Positions 47,570 to 60,405 of a DNA stretch of 64,000 nt are shown one piece after another; position 1 is the first letter of the stretch, and the number at the start of each line of letters is the position of its first letter. The DNA comes from Hymenopellis radicata (lineage: Eukaryota > Basidiomycota > Agaricomycetes > Agaricales > Physalacriaceae). The stretch is taken from the NCBI GenBank assembly GCA_015501595.1, contig JADNRX010000175.1:45391-109390 (forward strand). Reading direction: 5' to 3'. The notes beneath the pieces are model-generated. The model did no database searches, had not been told where the DNA came from, and was given only the letters and a program-made list of their open reading frames with translations. The position numbers and the translations under genes are program-made.

Positions 47570-50500
47570 GCAAGTCCGCAGTCCGTCCTGGAGGGCAGAT
47601 ATGCTTATGTGCGGGTGATGGAGGGCGGAACGAGGCGAGCAAACCCTAGACAAGGAAAACTCATAACGAAAAATGGGGAAACACGTACTGCCTTGGGCTG
47701 CATGCGTCCGCGACGCCATGCCGCCCGTATCCTGACTTCTCTCCGCGTCTTGAGGCCCATCGTCGTCGTTCCAAAGAAATGCGAGAGAGCGCAATCAGAT
47801 TTCGTTATTGTTGTTGTCGTCCGGGGTGCTGTACAGCGGGACGGCGGCCTCATCGAGGACTTACGCGTCGCGGAGGGTCGTCGAATCAGTGCCGTCGCGT
47901 AAACGAGCACTGAGATGCACCCCGGAACATATCCGAGGGCGCAGCGGCCAGCGCACAGCCGTACCACACAGAAAAAGCGTAGCAGAACAAAGAGAATAAG
48001 GTGGAAAAGCCCCAGAAGCAGTTCCAGAGCCGACGAGCACGACGTTAACGTCGTGCTGTGGTGGTAAGACGCAAGAGATCGTGACCGGAGCTACCGGATA
48101 ACGAGCGTCGTAAGTACTCACGCAGAACATCTGCTGAGTATTTCTCGGAGTAATGGCCCGTGGGATTGCTCATCGCGATGTCAAGGCTCGTCCAAAGCGG
48201 TCGCAATCGTCCAGTGCTGGGCAAGGAGAACGACTGCTTTAGCGTCGCGCACTGTCTGCAGGGCTAATCAAAGTGCGAACTGTGCCGAGTAGTACTGACG
48301 CAACATACCTCGGTAGGGTTCCCGCATTTGCGAGTCGATACGACTTATATAGACTACGCCAAAATAGTTACAGGTCGGGTGTTCAGAACCGACTGTAAGC
48401 ATTGTATGAGAATTGTGGTTACATAAATTAAGTGCTGAATGGACTCACCGGCAACACACTCTCCACGATGCGCCTCGAGGATGCAGTGGCCTGTATATCG
48501 AAGGGTAGCTTCGAGAAGAGCGTGTCAGGACCGTCGGGGATAGAGACGGAGGCTTATCCGGCCATGACGCAAACAATGTGCATGCTAGCGGTGACGATGA
48601 GTCCCGCGCAGCGGGTACGGTGGTACCTCCCGAGCAGCAGTTCGCTGGCTAGGCCTAAGAGGAATGAAGAACGCGGCCACTACCTCGAATGAAAGAAGGT
48701 GGTTTTCGTGGCGATGATGTATGCGGAGAGGTGAAGACCGGGGATGGCAGTGGCGCTGATGGTCGCAGCCGTCCAAGTCGCGTTGATATGCTCCTGCCAA
48801 TCTCGCTCGTCTTCAACGAACCTGGCATATTGCGCCATCCAACGGCATCCGTCCGAGCTAACATGAGGCGGTTGAGGGGCGGCGGGGTGGGATGCTGGAG
48901 GATAGCAGAGTTTGAGCGCGATTCTGAGGCAGTTGAGAACGAACCATGCCAAAATGCTGGTATACCGAAGAATAGTGCCGCGACGAAGTGATAGTAGTGG
49001 CCGAGAAATTGAGGCGGCTCGGACGGGAACCTGAATGGGAATTAGAACAATGGCGATGGCCTGGGAATTGAACAACGTACAGTGTTCCCTTCGACAGTGT
49101 GTACCCTATCACTCCTACGGTATATATCGTCCAAGCGAAGCGTGCCGACAGTGGGTAAGCCGGGTGTGTAGACGCGCTTGGTCGGACGCGTTGATCAAAG
49201 GAAGGTGGGCAATGAACCTGGGTGAAACTCCACCGATTCCTGCGTCGTGCCGGTTCCGAAAGCCACGGAACGAATCCAATGGCTGCGCGAGTCGTCCGAA
49301 ATCGAGCGCCGTTGCGAAAACCAACGCTGAGTGCTGAGCCCCAGAACGTATCCAAAGGCGGAGAGAGAGCAAGGAAAGGAATCACGCGCCAGTCACACGA
49401 TGAGTAATTACTAGATATTATTGGAATATAATTAGACATTGTTAAATATTCAACAAATCGAATGTGTCTTTTAAGGCAAGCCTTCGCCGCGTGTCAGGCG
49501 AGTTGCTGCAGGAGTTGCCTCTACGGCAACTCGATCGAGTTGCCGCGACATTGCCACCTGTGTCAGGCGATCGACGACGTGACTACATTCTATGGCGAGG
49601 ATGCCGTGCTTGACGATCCCAATCTGACGCGAAGTACGGCCTCTGCACCTTTCGACCCCGGGTATGGCTAGCATATTCTTATATGCACTGCCGCCTCGGC
49701 GAAATGCATGCTTGATCATTCCCGGCTTTGCATTGTTGAAGTCTACTTGAGTGAAGTGGAGCAAGTGACTGCAATGCTGTTACCTTTGAGTATGCCAGAG
49801 TTGTCGGGAGTAAGCGACTGTCAGACTGTATGCCTTGGAGTATACCAGAGTTATCGGGAGTTGAGGGCTATCAAACTTCATGCTTTGAGTGGTCTCAAAG
49901 TCAGCTCAACATCCTCAAGGTAACCCAAGTTTGGAATTGCTGTAAGATAAGCCTTGAGACAACTCTAGATTCCTTAGGACACCTCAGTGCCCTCTGGTTT
50001 GGCATTGTGGCAGTAAGTAACTCAGGCAGCCTCTGGCCCACAGGCTGTTTCCTGATGCAATAGTGCCCATAGTACTTATAGATTACCCCCCGTTATATAG
50101 CACTCCATAGAAAGGCATGTTCTACAGTAGATCACTGTGCCTGGTTCTACATTTCTATGATGCTATCGTTCTACGGAAGTATCGTACTACCAACCGCAAG
50201 TAGCAGCATTCATTCCGTCGGCGGACCGTCGCATTCTAGTCGCTGTACACAGCTACAGATGTTGATTCTTCTTGATGCCCGCCGCAGCGAACACTCGCAT
50301 GACTCATGCGGTTTTCAGGTTCCATTGTACTCAGGATGAACATTGTCAAATTCGCGAACGAGGAAGCATAAGATTGTGAAAACAAATGTCATTGGGATAG
50401 TACATATGTGTAGATAAGTAAGTAACATATATTCCGAGCTAGCGAAACGGTGCACTTGCGACATGAGCGGGTACCGGTAGCACTGGCGCTGACTTGCGCA

Positions 50501-50672
50501 GATTACCGTACAGTCGACGTCGTCGTTGATCCATGGACACCACCACGAGCGACTCGAAAGCCAAGGAGAGACGATGGCGACGAAAGAGTGGGTAATGGGA
50601 ATGAAGATTTAGTGTCCGGACTACAGAGGACAGCGGTGCGTAGAGGTGCAGGTCCTTTGGCAAGGTCAGTAG
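47570..50672. other. Intergenic / repeat-derived region (3.1 kb)
   Basis: No complete gene. A minus-strand frame at 48680-49075 has hydrophobic stretches (RYTSILAWFVLNCLRIALKL; ATISATAIPGLHLSAYIIAT) and may be part of a decayed membrane-protein gene. Perfect 22-bp palindromes occur at 48036-48057 and 49524-49545. An imperfect duplicated module (GAGTATGCCAGAGTTGTCGG / GAGTATACCAGAGTTATCGG) lies near 49790-49860. The AT-richer part 49680-50400 looks like old repeat DNA. Confidence 0.4.
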
Positions 50673-50939
50673 GTTAGGAATAGAGACCTCAACGAGTCCA
50701 ACGCGAGTCACACTCGCGACTCGTGACGCGGGTACCCACGCAAAAAGAAGTCCAGTTCAGACTCGCGTCGGACTCGACTCGCGATGACTCGTGAGTCATC
50801 GCGAGTCCACTCGCGAGTACTCACCATGAGTCCGAGTCATCTCGGATACTCACGAGTACTCGCGAGTCAATACACCCCCAAGTATTCATGCGCAGCGAGC
50901 ATCCCCGGGCAATGGCACGGGGACAGTCAGCTGGGCATG

Positions 50940-51045
50940 AGGGTATGGTGGGGGTGATGGTGGAAGGATGGTGGGGGTGGGGGTGGAAGGATAGTGGTGG
51001 TGGTGGAGGATGGTGGTGGTGGTGGTGGTGGTGGTGGTCGACTCC
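50940..51045. repeat. GGT/GGA microsatellite
   Basis: An uneven run of GGT, GGTGG and GGA triplets within the left arm of the GACTCG element, followed to about 51150 by TCG/TCA-rich triplets. Confidence 0.9.
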
Positions 51046-51373
51046 GAACGACTCGTCGTCGCGTCCATCTCGCGTCATCCGCCTCATCGCATCACATCCC
51101 CCTCCTCATCGCATCATCATCGTGTCGTCGTCGTCGTCATCCTCATCCTCATCCATCGTCGGCACCGCAATCCAGTTGGTGTCGGCAATCCAGTGATTGG
51201 ATCGTGTGCTGCCCGTTTGCGGGGCTTACGCGTCCTATCGACGCCGACTCAAAGTCGAGCGTCGGTCATGTCGGCGCCGACTTGAAGTCGAGCGCCGATA
51301 GCGTCGTCGCCGACCTGAAGTCGAGCAACGAGTGTCCGAGTCGTGCTCCAGCTCTGCTGCTAGCGCAGAGCCA

Positions 51374-54300
51374 GGCCATGCTGTAATTTGAGGGGTAATC
51401 AGGTGGTTATAATCACTGATGGCTTTTCCATAATCTGTGGTTACAACCACTCAAATCCTGACCCTAGCTCAGCCTGAATGGAACCCTAAGGGTTCCCCTC
51501 ATTTAATATATTAATGGTAATACTGGTCTCCCAATCACGACCCAAAACCGCGCTGCTCAAAAAAAGATCGGTAATTCCCGGCCACATTCCCACGCTCTGC
51601 GCAGGCTACTGCTGGGCGGGCATGCGCTGGCTGCACGGGTCCGTATGGGGGCTATGCATACATGCACCTTATACACTTGCTTTATGTACATCTGTTCCAC
51701 ATATGTATCTAATTTTCTGCTTCCAATACGCCCGGGAATCGCTGGATGGCGCGCCGCTGGCTTGGATGCGCTTTTTCGGCGTTTTCCGGCCATATTCCCA
51801 CGCTCAAACGGGGCGGTGCTACGGGCGCGTCGCGCTGGTGGGACAGACCTCTTGGTATAGATTGATTCCAATGAATATACTTGCTTTAAGTAGGTCTATT
51901 CTATTACTGTAGCTAATTTCCCGCTTGAAATCCAACCAACAATCGCTGGATGCCGTGCCGCTGGCTTGGATGCAGCTTTCGGCGATTTCCGAACTTCATT
52001 CCCACGCCCAGCTCCTTCACTGAGACCGGGCTGAGACAGCTGACTGCGCAAATCAGGGCAGTACCGGTAATCAACCGGGGTACTGAATTTGCAATTCACT
52101 CTGGTGTGCTGGAAATATTTTGGCGTGGGCTGTGTGCGGGGAGACGGGGTATGAAGGGCTTAGAAAAAGTCCGTAAAATGAGGATTAATCTTCATCATCA
52201 AGTATCCTGAATCAGGGATTTTTGAGTCCTTTCCCTGGCTTGTGCTTTCAGGTATTGTTTTGGTCTAATGAATTGTGCTTATTTGAAGTGTTCAGTGTGC
52301 GGGACGGCGGGCACTGAGCGCTCCGGATTGCATCGGCATATCTAGGTTGAAAGTCATTCTACAGGAGGCAACAAACTCCAAGGTTGTCTCCTTAGGTGAC
52401 GAGACGATATTGAATCGGTCTCATTAAAGTCCAATAAAGTCTCATGAACTGCGAATATCCGATCGGACGTCGGGCGGGCAGCATTCGGGACGTCGGGCTT
52501 CCGAGGCCTTAAAAATGTCTTGTAAAATCAGATTTTAATAGGCTCTGTATATGGACACAAGGTCGGGCTGGTACCTGTAGTAGGTAAGTAAAAGTCTCAT
52601 TAAAGTCCTATGAACTCAAAGCCCAAGGCAGTTGTATTAACGCGTACTGGCATCTCACCTCCTACCTCCACAACTCTGTTCACCTCCAATACCCTGGACT
52701 GTCGTTCGTTTTGGGATTATCATATATAGTACGTGGCACTCATATACTGCCAAAATTTAATTTAATTGAACCGTTCTAGCATCTGTACATGCCCGACGCT
52801 GTTGCAAACACCCCGCCGGATTGAAATCATTATTTCTACGAACCACATCCTCCGCCCACTCTGCGCTCACTCGCCTGCCTTATCCCGACGCCCACCCCAG
52901 TATTACGCCTGTTTCTAGGCTGTTCGACGCAAAGCGCCGCCGTCGACATCATCAACGAACAGGCTATCCTGATCGGGCAACGCATCTTTCCCTCTCACCA
53001 CGACCACGGCTTTTGGATCTCGCTCTCCCGCGACTCTCAAGTGCATCAGCGTCTGCACCTGTCTCTACAACCACTCTCTCATGTCCTCTCCATGTCCTCT
53101 CAGGCCTCACTCATGTCCTCTCAGGCCCGAGATGCCAGTACGATCGGACAGCGCATATGGCCGACACACGATGGAAAAATGTTTTTGGATAGGATTATCA
53201 TCAGCAGCGAAGGAGCGACAGGGGTGGAAACTGCGGTGGGACGATTGTTGGACATCGTCGGGCCATTGGAGACCGTCGTCGTCGTCTGCTCGCGACGACG
53301 ACACGCCAGGTGCGTTGTCGCTGTCTCTTGGGCTCGTTCCTAAATTTTTTGTTCCCAGCAACTACTCTCAACACGACACTAACGCCTCCTCTCAGCGTAA
53401 GCCCTGGTCGGCAGGCGGCTCCATTGTCTCACGGGCGGCGCCACGAAAAAATCCAATCCACTTCTGACGTGGACCGCGCCACCAAAAATCCGAACCCACG
53501 TCTGAACGAAAGACGGACTCGCCAGCAAACGCAACGGCGGCGCCGTCGATTTTATCACCGAGTCCCGTAGCTGTCAACCCTCCTCCCATCCACCTTCAAA
53601 TCCCCCCCCCCGCTAAAGGGTAGCCTCGGGAGGTTCGAATCCTCCGAGGGGGAATAATTTATTGCTACGTCAATATGTACCGGCCATCGTAACGCAGCTC
53701 AGATGCAGTCTCTGCCCTAGCGAACATCGTGCACGGACCATGGTCCGTGCGTCGATGACGTAGGGCCGCGCGTCGTCCAATACCAACATGAGCCCGCGTC
53801 TCCGTCGTACTGTCTCCAACCTCATACCCTCCTCGCAGTCATCAGCCTCCGTCACCTCAGATTCAGAGGTCGATTCGCTTCCCAGAATATCGTCGTGTAC
53901 ACGTCATCGGACTGCCGACGCCCACATCCGCTTCCTCGTTCATCACCACCTCCTTTCCATCCGAGGACGACAAAAACGCAGTACATCACCAGCATAAGCC
54001 GTTCGACAACGATGACGGGACCAACCGTTTCCTCAACCCCAATCAGCGACGGCGTCAGCCTTTCTCGCGAGCGGACAGTGTTAAAGTCATCTTCCGGATA
54101 TTAACGACTAAGGACGACGATTTTTAAGTGGGTCGCTTTGCAATAGGGCCGAATCTCTGGCGGGGCTCCAAGGTGCGTCTGTTTCCGCTGCGTTCGCGCG
54201 ATCAGGATGAGATTGACGCGTTTACTAGGCTATCATAACTCGACCCTCTCGTCAACTTCTCCGATTTGTGCACGACGACATGCCCTGCTCGCTACGCCAT

Positions 54301-54752
54301 TTCCGTGTTTCCGGACCCTGCGCTGCGTTTTTTTGAGCCTGGTATGCGAGGCGCACAATTGTGCCTCTCGCGCCAGTCCAAAATATAGTGCCATGCCTCT
54401 GATACCCATACACTCCTTCAATTCCGCCACCTTCGCTGCCGTACGCAGCGTTCTAGGCGCGTCGTATATGCTAGCTTGTCCGGATTTGGGCAATTTTTTT
54501 AATTACCCCATGCATCTCGCTACTTAATCAAGGTCACCGACCGCATTAGGATAATTAGCATAACGAATATGGGTGTTTTGGCTCGGGCTACTGCCGGGAA
54601 CCTCCCAAATGTAGGCGGGCCTGTGGCTGTGATTATAAGCACTAATTTGCACTAATGCATGGCTACTCGATGGGTGGTTATAAGCACAGGATATGGAAAA
54701 TGCCTTTGTGATTATAACCAGGGATTTATGGTAATGCTTGCTGCAATGGTTG
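51374..54752. mobile_element. 3.4-kb inverted-end element, copy 2 (nested)
   Basis: 3,379 bp, nearly identical to copy 1. It is flanked by the 9-bp direct repeat GCAGAGCCA (51365-51373 and 54753-54761). A 9-bp duplication with long imperfect inverted ends suggests a Mutator-like (MULE) non-autonomous element, although the outermost 30 bp of the two ends pair poorly. Differences from copy 1 are single-base indels in homopolymers and scattered substitutions. It contains a second T-arm/box B hairpin near 53619-53656. Confidence 0.75.
53619..53656 (+). ncRNA. tRNA-like T-arm / box B remnant, second copy
   Basis: Same hairpin and GGTTCGAATCC core as in copy 1, with one extra G after the stem. Confidence 0.4.
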
Positions 54753-55218
54753 GCAGAGCCAGCAGCAGCAGGCCCGGCACAAAGCCGAGGCCAAAGACAC
54801 ACCCCACAGGCTGCCTGACAATCGTCAGAGCAGCGGGGGCGACAATCGTCGCTCCCCAGGTGGTCGTGGTGGTGGTAAGAGGTACAGAGATATCACCCGA
54901 TCAGACGCTTACGCGTCGCTTCGGGACTCGGCCCGAGTCGCCGGATCTGGCGAAATTGTTGCGTATAGCTCGTTTGAGCCACGCAAGGGTCCGTTTGAGT
55001 TGGCAAAAATTTGTAAATTAAGATAAATTACATAGCTAAATATTTGCGAGTCATCATATGATGACTCGCAGTCAGCAGAGCCATACTCAGACTCGCGACC
55101 AGACTCGTGACTACGTGACTCGCGAGTCACGCGAGTCCGAACGCCGACGTGCCCGAGGCGAGTCGAGTCACCAGATGACTCGGTGACTCGGTGACTCGTT
55201 GAGGTCTCTAGTTAGGAA

Positions 55219-56330
55219 TGGTGAAAAAGAGATGACAGAGCTCACCCGGCATGGTGTTAGAACACATAGAGCTGTGACGCAAGTATTAGAAGAAACCGAT
55301 GGTTGGTGGAAGATGGCGGGAGGTTCGCATGGGTATGGCGGGTCTCGAAATTTGAAGTTATACTTATAGGCAAGCAGTAGGACGAACTTGGAAAGAAAAA
55401 AAAAGATCGTTGTGAGCCTGCTATCCGGTCAGTACACACGCGAAGATGATGGTGGGAGGGAAACACGTTATGGCTCTACGGGTGCTATAGGTCTATGCTG
55501 GGTATCCCACGGCTTCAATGCTGATATCACCGCATTGTCTCCGACCCCCATCATTTTCGTGTGTGTCTCCGATTCCAGTAGCACCTCATATCACCTGGTA
55601 GAGCATATAGGAAATGGGACCTACCATAGAACTGCCCTCCTCCTGGAGGTCTATGTAGCCCGAAGGCATTTCCAGATGTTGAGCCTAGGTCCACTATGGT
55701 TAACCAGAGAGAATCTGGTTAACCTAGAGCTTACAAGTCTCTGATTCAGTCAGTTTAACTCAGGACACAGTCTACACCTGCATGCATTCCCAAGTCAACT
55801 TCAAGTCAACTTCGGTTAACCTGAACAGCATAGGATTCAATCTAAGCTAACTCCAACTCATCTCCGGTATGCCTTCAAGTTTGCTTCAAGTGGACTTAGG
55901 TTATTTCGTTGAGTTTCAGAAGGAACTCAGGCTATGCAGTTAGCTTAGTCAAGCAGGCCATACTCCAAGAACAGGGCATACAAGAGAAGCATAACAACAG
56001 TATCTGAGCCTCTTTATATTGAATATATAATAACAGAAATAACAACAGAAATAGTCTACAGCTCAAGAAACTCCAACAGTAATCTACAGAATGTCAACCT
56101 AGACCACAGCCGGTAATGCTGTCCGCCTGCATGAGTCGACGTGTAGAAAACAGAGAGAAGACATACCTATGCTATACGCCCCATTATCCTCATGGTCGCC
56201 GTACGGTGTGCCCGGTTCAAGTCGTCATCGTGTTCGGTTTGTGGTCTTCTCGTCGTCGTACTTAGTCCATGTCCTGTACTCGGTCCTTGTCGTCGCTTGT
56301 CATGGTTGTTTTTGTCATATGGTCATGGTT
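55219..56330. other. Repeat-derived, no recognised gene
   Basis: Continues the sequence that flanked the GACTCG element before insertion. Contains GGTTAACC-rich stretches (55698-55735) resembling ones near 60773. The stretch 55740-56110 is AT-rich and looks like old retroelement DNA. Confidence 0.35.
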
Positions 56331-56382
56331 CTCGTATAGTCGTAGTCCTCACGGTCCTCGTATAGTCGTAGTCCTCACGGTC
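56331..56382. repeat. 26-bp minisatellite
   Basis: Two exact tandem copies of CTCGTATAGTCGTAGTCCTC plus ACGGTC. Diverged versions of the GTCGTAGTCCT / GTCATAGTCCTT core continue on both sides from about 56240 to 56600. Confidence 0.85.
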
Positions 56383-56599
56383 CTCATGTGGTCATAGTCC
56401 TTATATGGTTGTGGTCCTCGTCGTGTAGTCATAGTCCTTCAATGGAAGCGTCGTGGTAAGGTCGTCGTCGTCATGGTGTGGTCGTGGCCCTCATATGTTC
56501 GTAGCCCTTGTATGTTCGTAGTCCTCATACAGTGTGGTCCTCGTCGTGTGCACTGTGGTCATAGTCCTTGTATAGGTGTCGCCGTCGTACGGTCGTAGT

Positions 56600-58560
56600 G
56601 GTGGTGGTGGTAGTTGAAACGTCGTCGCGGTTGAAGCGGTGTCGTCATGGTTGAAGCGCCGTCGTCATCGTAGGTGGGGTGTTGTATTGGTTGAGGCGTC
56701 ATTGTCCTTGTGGTAGTGGGAACAGCGGCTTTGGGGAGTGTCCTTGTTATGGACGTTGAAGCGTGGTTGTGGTCATCCTTAAAGCGGCGTTGGCGGCGGC
56801 GTCGTTTGAGCAGCATACTCGGTGTTCAGCGTCGTGGTGGAGGTCGCAGGGCATCATCGTAGTTGAAGCGGCGGGGGCGGCACTGTTGAGTGTCGTTGCT
56901 GTGGTGATTGTCCTAGAGAAATACAGTTAGTAGTCACAGTGAAATAAAAGAGCGCACTCGCACCAGTTTTCCGCTAAGTATCTTGCAGAACATGGTGGTA
57001 GGAGGCAAGTGGATTGATTGGACTTGAAAGCCCGCGATCGACGAAAACCCAACATGCACGTGACGTCAACGTGGCTTCTTGGCGGGACCGACAACGTCGG
57101 CAGGCGTCGACAATAAAATCTGTGGGCTGAGAAAAATAATAATAAGTAGAAAGAACAGACACAAAGCTGACAGCCGGCCTACAAAGCCCTGCTCAAGGTC
57201 GGCCTGGCTCTCCATAGGCCCGCTGTCAAATTGTGTCTGCTCTTAACGCGGATGGGTGTGAGCAGCCAGACGTCGAAGATGGTGGTGGTGGAGGATAACT
57301 GGATGATGGTGGTATGAGATGAAGTAACACTGTTGATCGAACTTGGTCAGCAAAGCGTTCGCAATGCTGTTACATGGGGAGTTTCCCATAATTGAGAACT
57401 CACTCTGCAGCCCATCAACAGCTCAATATTATTCCAGACTAGGATACATAGTAGGGTAACGGGTGGTGGGGAAGTCGGGAGAATGTTCCAAGCGGTACTG
57501 AGCCATACTAGTCGAAGGTCGTGAATTTGCAGGTGACGGTTTAATCTTCCTCGTCCTCTGTAGACTACCTCGATCTCGGCTGTCGTCAACGCCGCCGCCG
57601 CACTAGATAGCATTTAATTAAGATGTCTTCAAAGATGAGGTAGTTATCTTGCGACGCTGATCAGTTTGTGATCCCGCCAATTGTCATCGATCACGAGAGC
57701 ATACCTCGAGTTCAAGGCATCCGCGTTGGAGTGCGGTCTGAAGCCTCAGTACTGCAATTCACGCCGAATATGCTCGACTAACTCGTCGCGTTCGTCCTGA
57801 TTGCCCTCAGAAATGTTGGGCAAGGTGAGGCGGCGAGACAAGGGAGTGCAGATCGAAGGATTTGTAGCAGGGTAATGGGTGGTGGGTAAGTCCTCGTATG
57901 CATGATATATACGGATCGAAGAATGAGGACGTGTCGGCGAGCTGGGCTCTAAAAGCCGTGGTGGCCGGCTGAGGCACGATTCGGACTTTACTGGTGAGGT
58001 AGATACAGCTGAATGGCCACGTCGGCGACATCTCGTTCGTGGGCAATTTGCAAATATTCCGGCGAGCCCTCAGAAGTGAGACTGAGAGGCAGTTGCGACG
58101 ACTAGAAGGATAATTGTCGTCCATCTAGTCGTCAAGTTCAAGCTGCTCAGAGGAGGGTACAACAGCACGGGAAGAGGAGAAGAGTGGGCACTGCAGCCAG
58201 AGGTGACAGCACGGATCTGGCAAGCGGAAGAAACACAAGAAACTGGAAGAGGCAGAACAGTGAAGGAAGGTCCCCAGAAGATATCCAGAGACACGTCGTC
58301 GTTGACGTGCTGTTGAAGCAATGTTGAAGTCAGAGGCAGAGATATACATATCTGATCGCACCTCGAAGAGTGCGATGACCGAGATCGTACTCGATCATCT
58401 CTCTCTGCTTCTTACCACCAGCACCTCAACGAGGTGCTGCCATTCGTCGTCGACGTGAAACCCTGCTCTTCGGCCTTGTTATTTCTTTTTCATTGCTCTT
58501 CCAGACTGCGGGACCTTTGAGCTTCCAACAGCTCATGCGCAGCAAGGCGGCGGCACGACT
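56600..58560. other. Low-complexity and unassigned sequence (2 kb)
   Basis: The first part is triplet-rich (GTC, GGT) and encodes only low-complexity frames. A module reading GGGTAACGGGTGGTGGGGAAGTC near 57452 recurs in diverged form near 57868. Several short hairpins (for example GCACCTC-AAC-GAGGTGC near 58420) occur. No domain was recognised in the minus-strand frames 57347-58361. Confidence 0.35.
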
Positions 58561-58589
58561 TTTATTAAATAAAGGACAACGAGAATTTA

Positions 58590-60020
58590 TGTCGTGTGTC
58601 GCGATAGAAGACTGAGAGTCTGGCGCTTTCGTCCGGAGAAAACTTGCGCAGAACGAGTTGCTGCTCGTCCTGCGCGTAAAGGTGCATCTGTCGCTTTGTC
58701 TTCCTGCCGTATCTCACGTCGCTGGGCCTCACAGAGAGGCAACGAGTTGGGAGTCGGGCTGGATGGCGTTGTGAACGTGTCCAGCCCAAAGCAGTGCGTC
58801 TTTCTTTTTGATTCTACTCCCCTTCTAAACTTTCCGAAGCCCGCAACGCAAAACAACAGACACACTCAGCATTCCCACTCCACGCTCTGCCCTGGCCTCG
58901 GACCCGTGCCATTGACCGTGCCCTGCGACGTTGTCGCGCAAGCCTCCAGGACGGAGCAGCAACGCTTCGAGAAGACGGCGACGGGCTTCAAGAGGCTAGA
59001 TTAGCCCCGCGCTGTCGATTTTGAGCCCGATGAGGCTGGCTGGCGTCGCGGAATTTATGCGTATTTCTTCCTGCTCCTTTTCCTTTCCATCTAACTGGCC
59101 TGGGACAGTATCCTACTCTGCCACAATGACTTCGTCAACGACGACTGTCCCAAGGCGTCCAGAGTCTGCTCTTACGACGAGCACGGCGCCGACGCGTAAG
59201 CCTCTGGGACAGAGCATCGACGCCCCTCGGCCATGGCGCTGGCTTCGGAGGGTTAGACTAGTTCCTGTGCCGTCTTTTTTCAGCTGCAAGGAGGACAGAG
59301 CTGGCATCTTGGCTGGATGGCGTCGTGGACGCGTTGGGCCGAAAACAGTGCGTATTTCTCGGTTTTCTATTTTTGTTTGCTGATGATTTCAGGCTCTATC
59401 GTCGCCCGGTTTCCGGTGTCTGCACAACGATTAGCTTAAGCCCCGGCGAGGCGGCACTCGCAATCAGTAGGATACATTCTGTTTCGTTGCCGTCACCCTT
59501 TGAAGACTCCCAGTCCCGTTCAGAGCGGGTATTCGACGCTGTTCAAGAACTTTCATTTGTACTGCTCCTGGGACGGAGAAGAAACATTTGGACAACACCG
59601 CCAGCTTTAAGGAGAGGAATCAGTCTGCGCGCCGTCGTGTTCGCGCCCTTGCCGCAGGCTAGGAGTCCGGATTCGGGCTGGATGGCGTCGTGGAGGCGTC
59701 CAGCCAGAATGGTGCGTATTTCTTCATGTCACTGTCTTGAACTTACGCCATGTAGACTTCCATCGGCTGGTTTTATTGGCAACGAGCACAGGGACATTTG
59801 GCCACCATGGACTGCCGCGACAGCGACGGGCATCTGTCGATGTACCCTCAAGACCGACACCAGTCCTAATTCGAAGGAAAACACAGGATCTTGACAGCGC
59901 TCAGCCAGATCCTCACGATGAGATGTATTGCCCGACAAATGACGACCTCGTTACCTCCGCGGACCATAGCCACAACGAGTACATGCTAACAGGTGAGTGG
60001 CATCGACGCTGATGCGACAA
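58590..60020 (+). other. Tandemly repeated exon-like cassettes
   Basis: Three cassettes at about 58755-58800, 59309-59358 and 59674-59722 share CTGGATGGCGT.GTG.A.GCGT and encode the same short frame: GLDGVVNVSSPKQ, WLDGVVDALGRKQ and GLDGVVEASSQNG. Each is followed at once by a donor-like GTGCGTATTT or GTGCGTCTTT. A weaker fourth copy lies near 59030-59075. Whether they form one gene with duplicated exons or a repeat family cannot be told. Confidence 0.4.
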
Positions 60021-60405
60021 ACTATCACTGACTGGGTCGATGTCCAGGATACTTTCCTGACAGGGCCGGCAGGCCAATGCTTGAACTGTCGATCCAGATG
60101 TGCTGTCGTTGGCGGCGACGACGGCGGTAAGGATTGACTAGATGCTTTACATGTACTCTCCATCACGAAGTCAGTCGTCTGTACAGCCAGACCGCCAGAC
60201 ATAATTCAAATTGCCTTTCTTCTCTCGCATCACCATGTTCTAATAGTCTATAGCTATGAAATATATTTTATGGCAATGTATAGCATCACCCTTGCACATT
60301 CTGGAATGATTTATCGTGTATATAGTTAACCCAAGTTATTTTAATCAGATCATGTAAGCTTCAGTCAACTGGTTCAACTCTTGAAGACTTGCGGCAAGTG
60401 TGATA

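Larger units (their letters stand above)
50681..55210. mobile_element. hAT-like non-autonomous element rich in GACTCG, with nested insertion
   Basis: Begins TAGAGACCTCAACGAGTC and ends with its reverse complement. It is flanked by the 8-bp duplication GTTAGGAA (50673-50680 and 55211-55218). Its arms (50681-51364 and 54762-55210, about 1.1 kb together) are packed with GACTCG/CGAGTC and GAGTACTC-type palindromes near both ends. No transposase is present. The second copy of the 3.4-kb element is inserted within it. Confidence 0.9.

Noticed and set aside
50821..51087. Histidine-rich protein frame
   Set aside because: It is a reading of the GGT/GGA microsatellite within a transposon arm.
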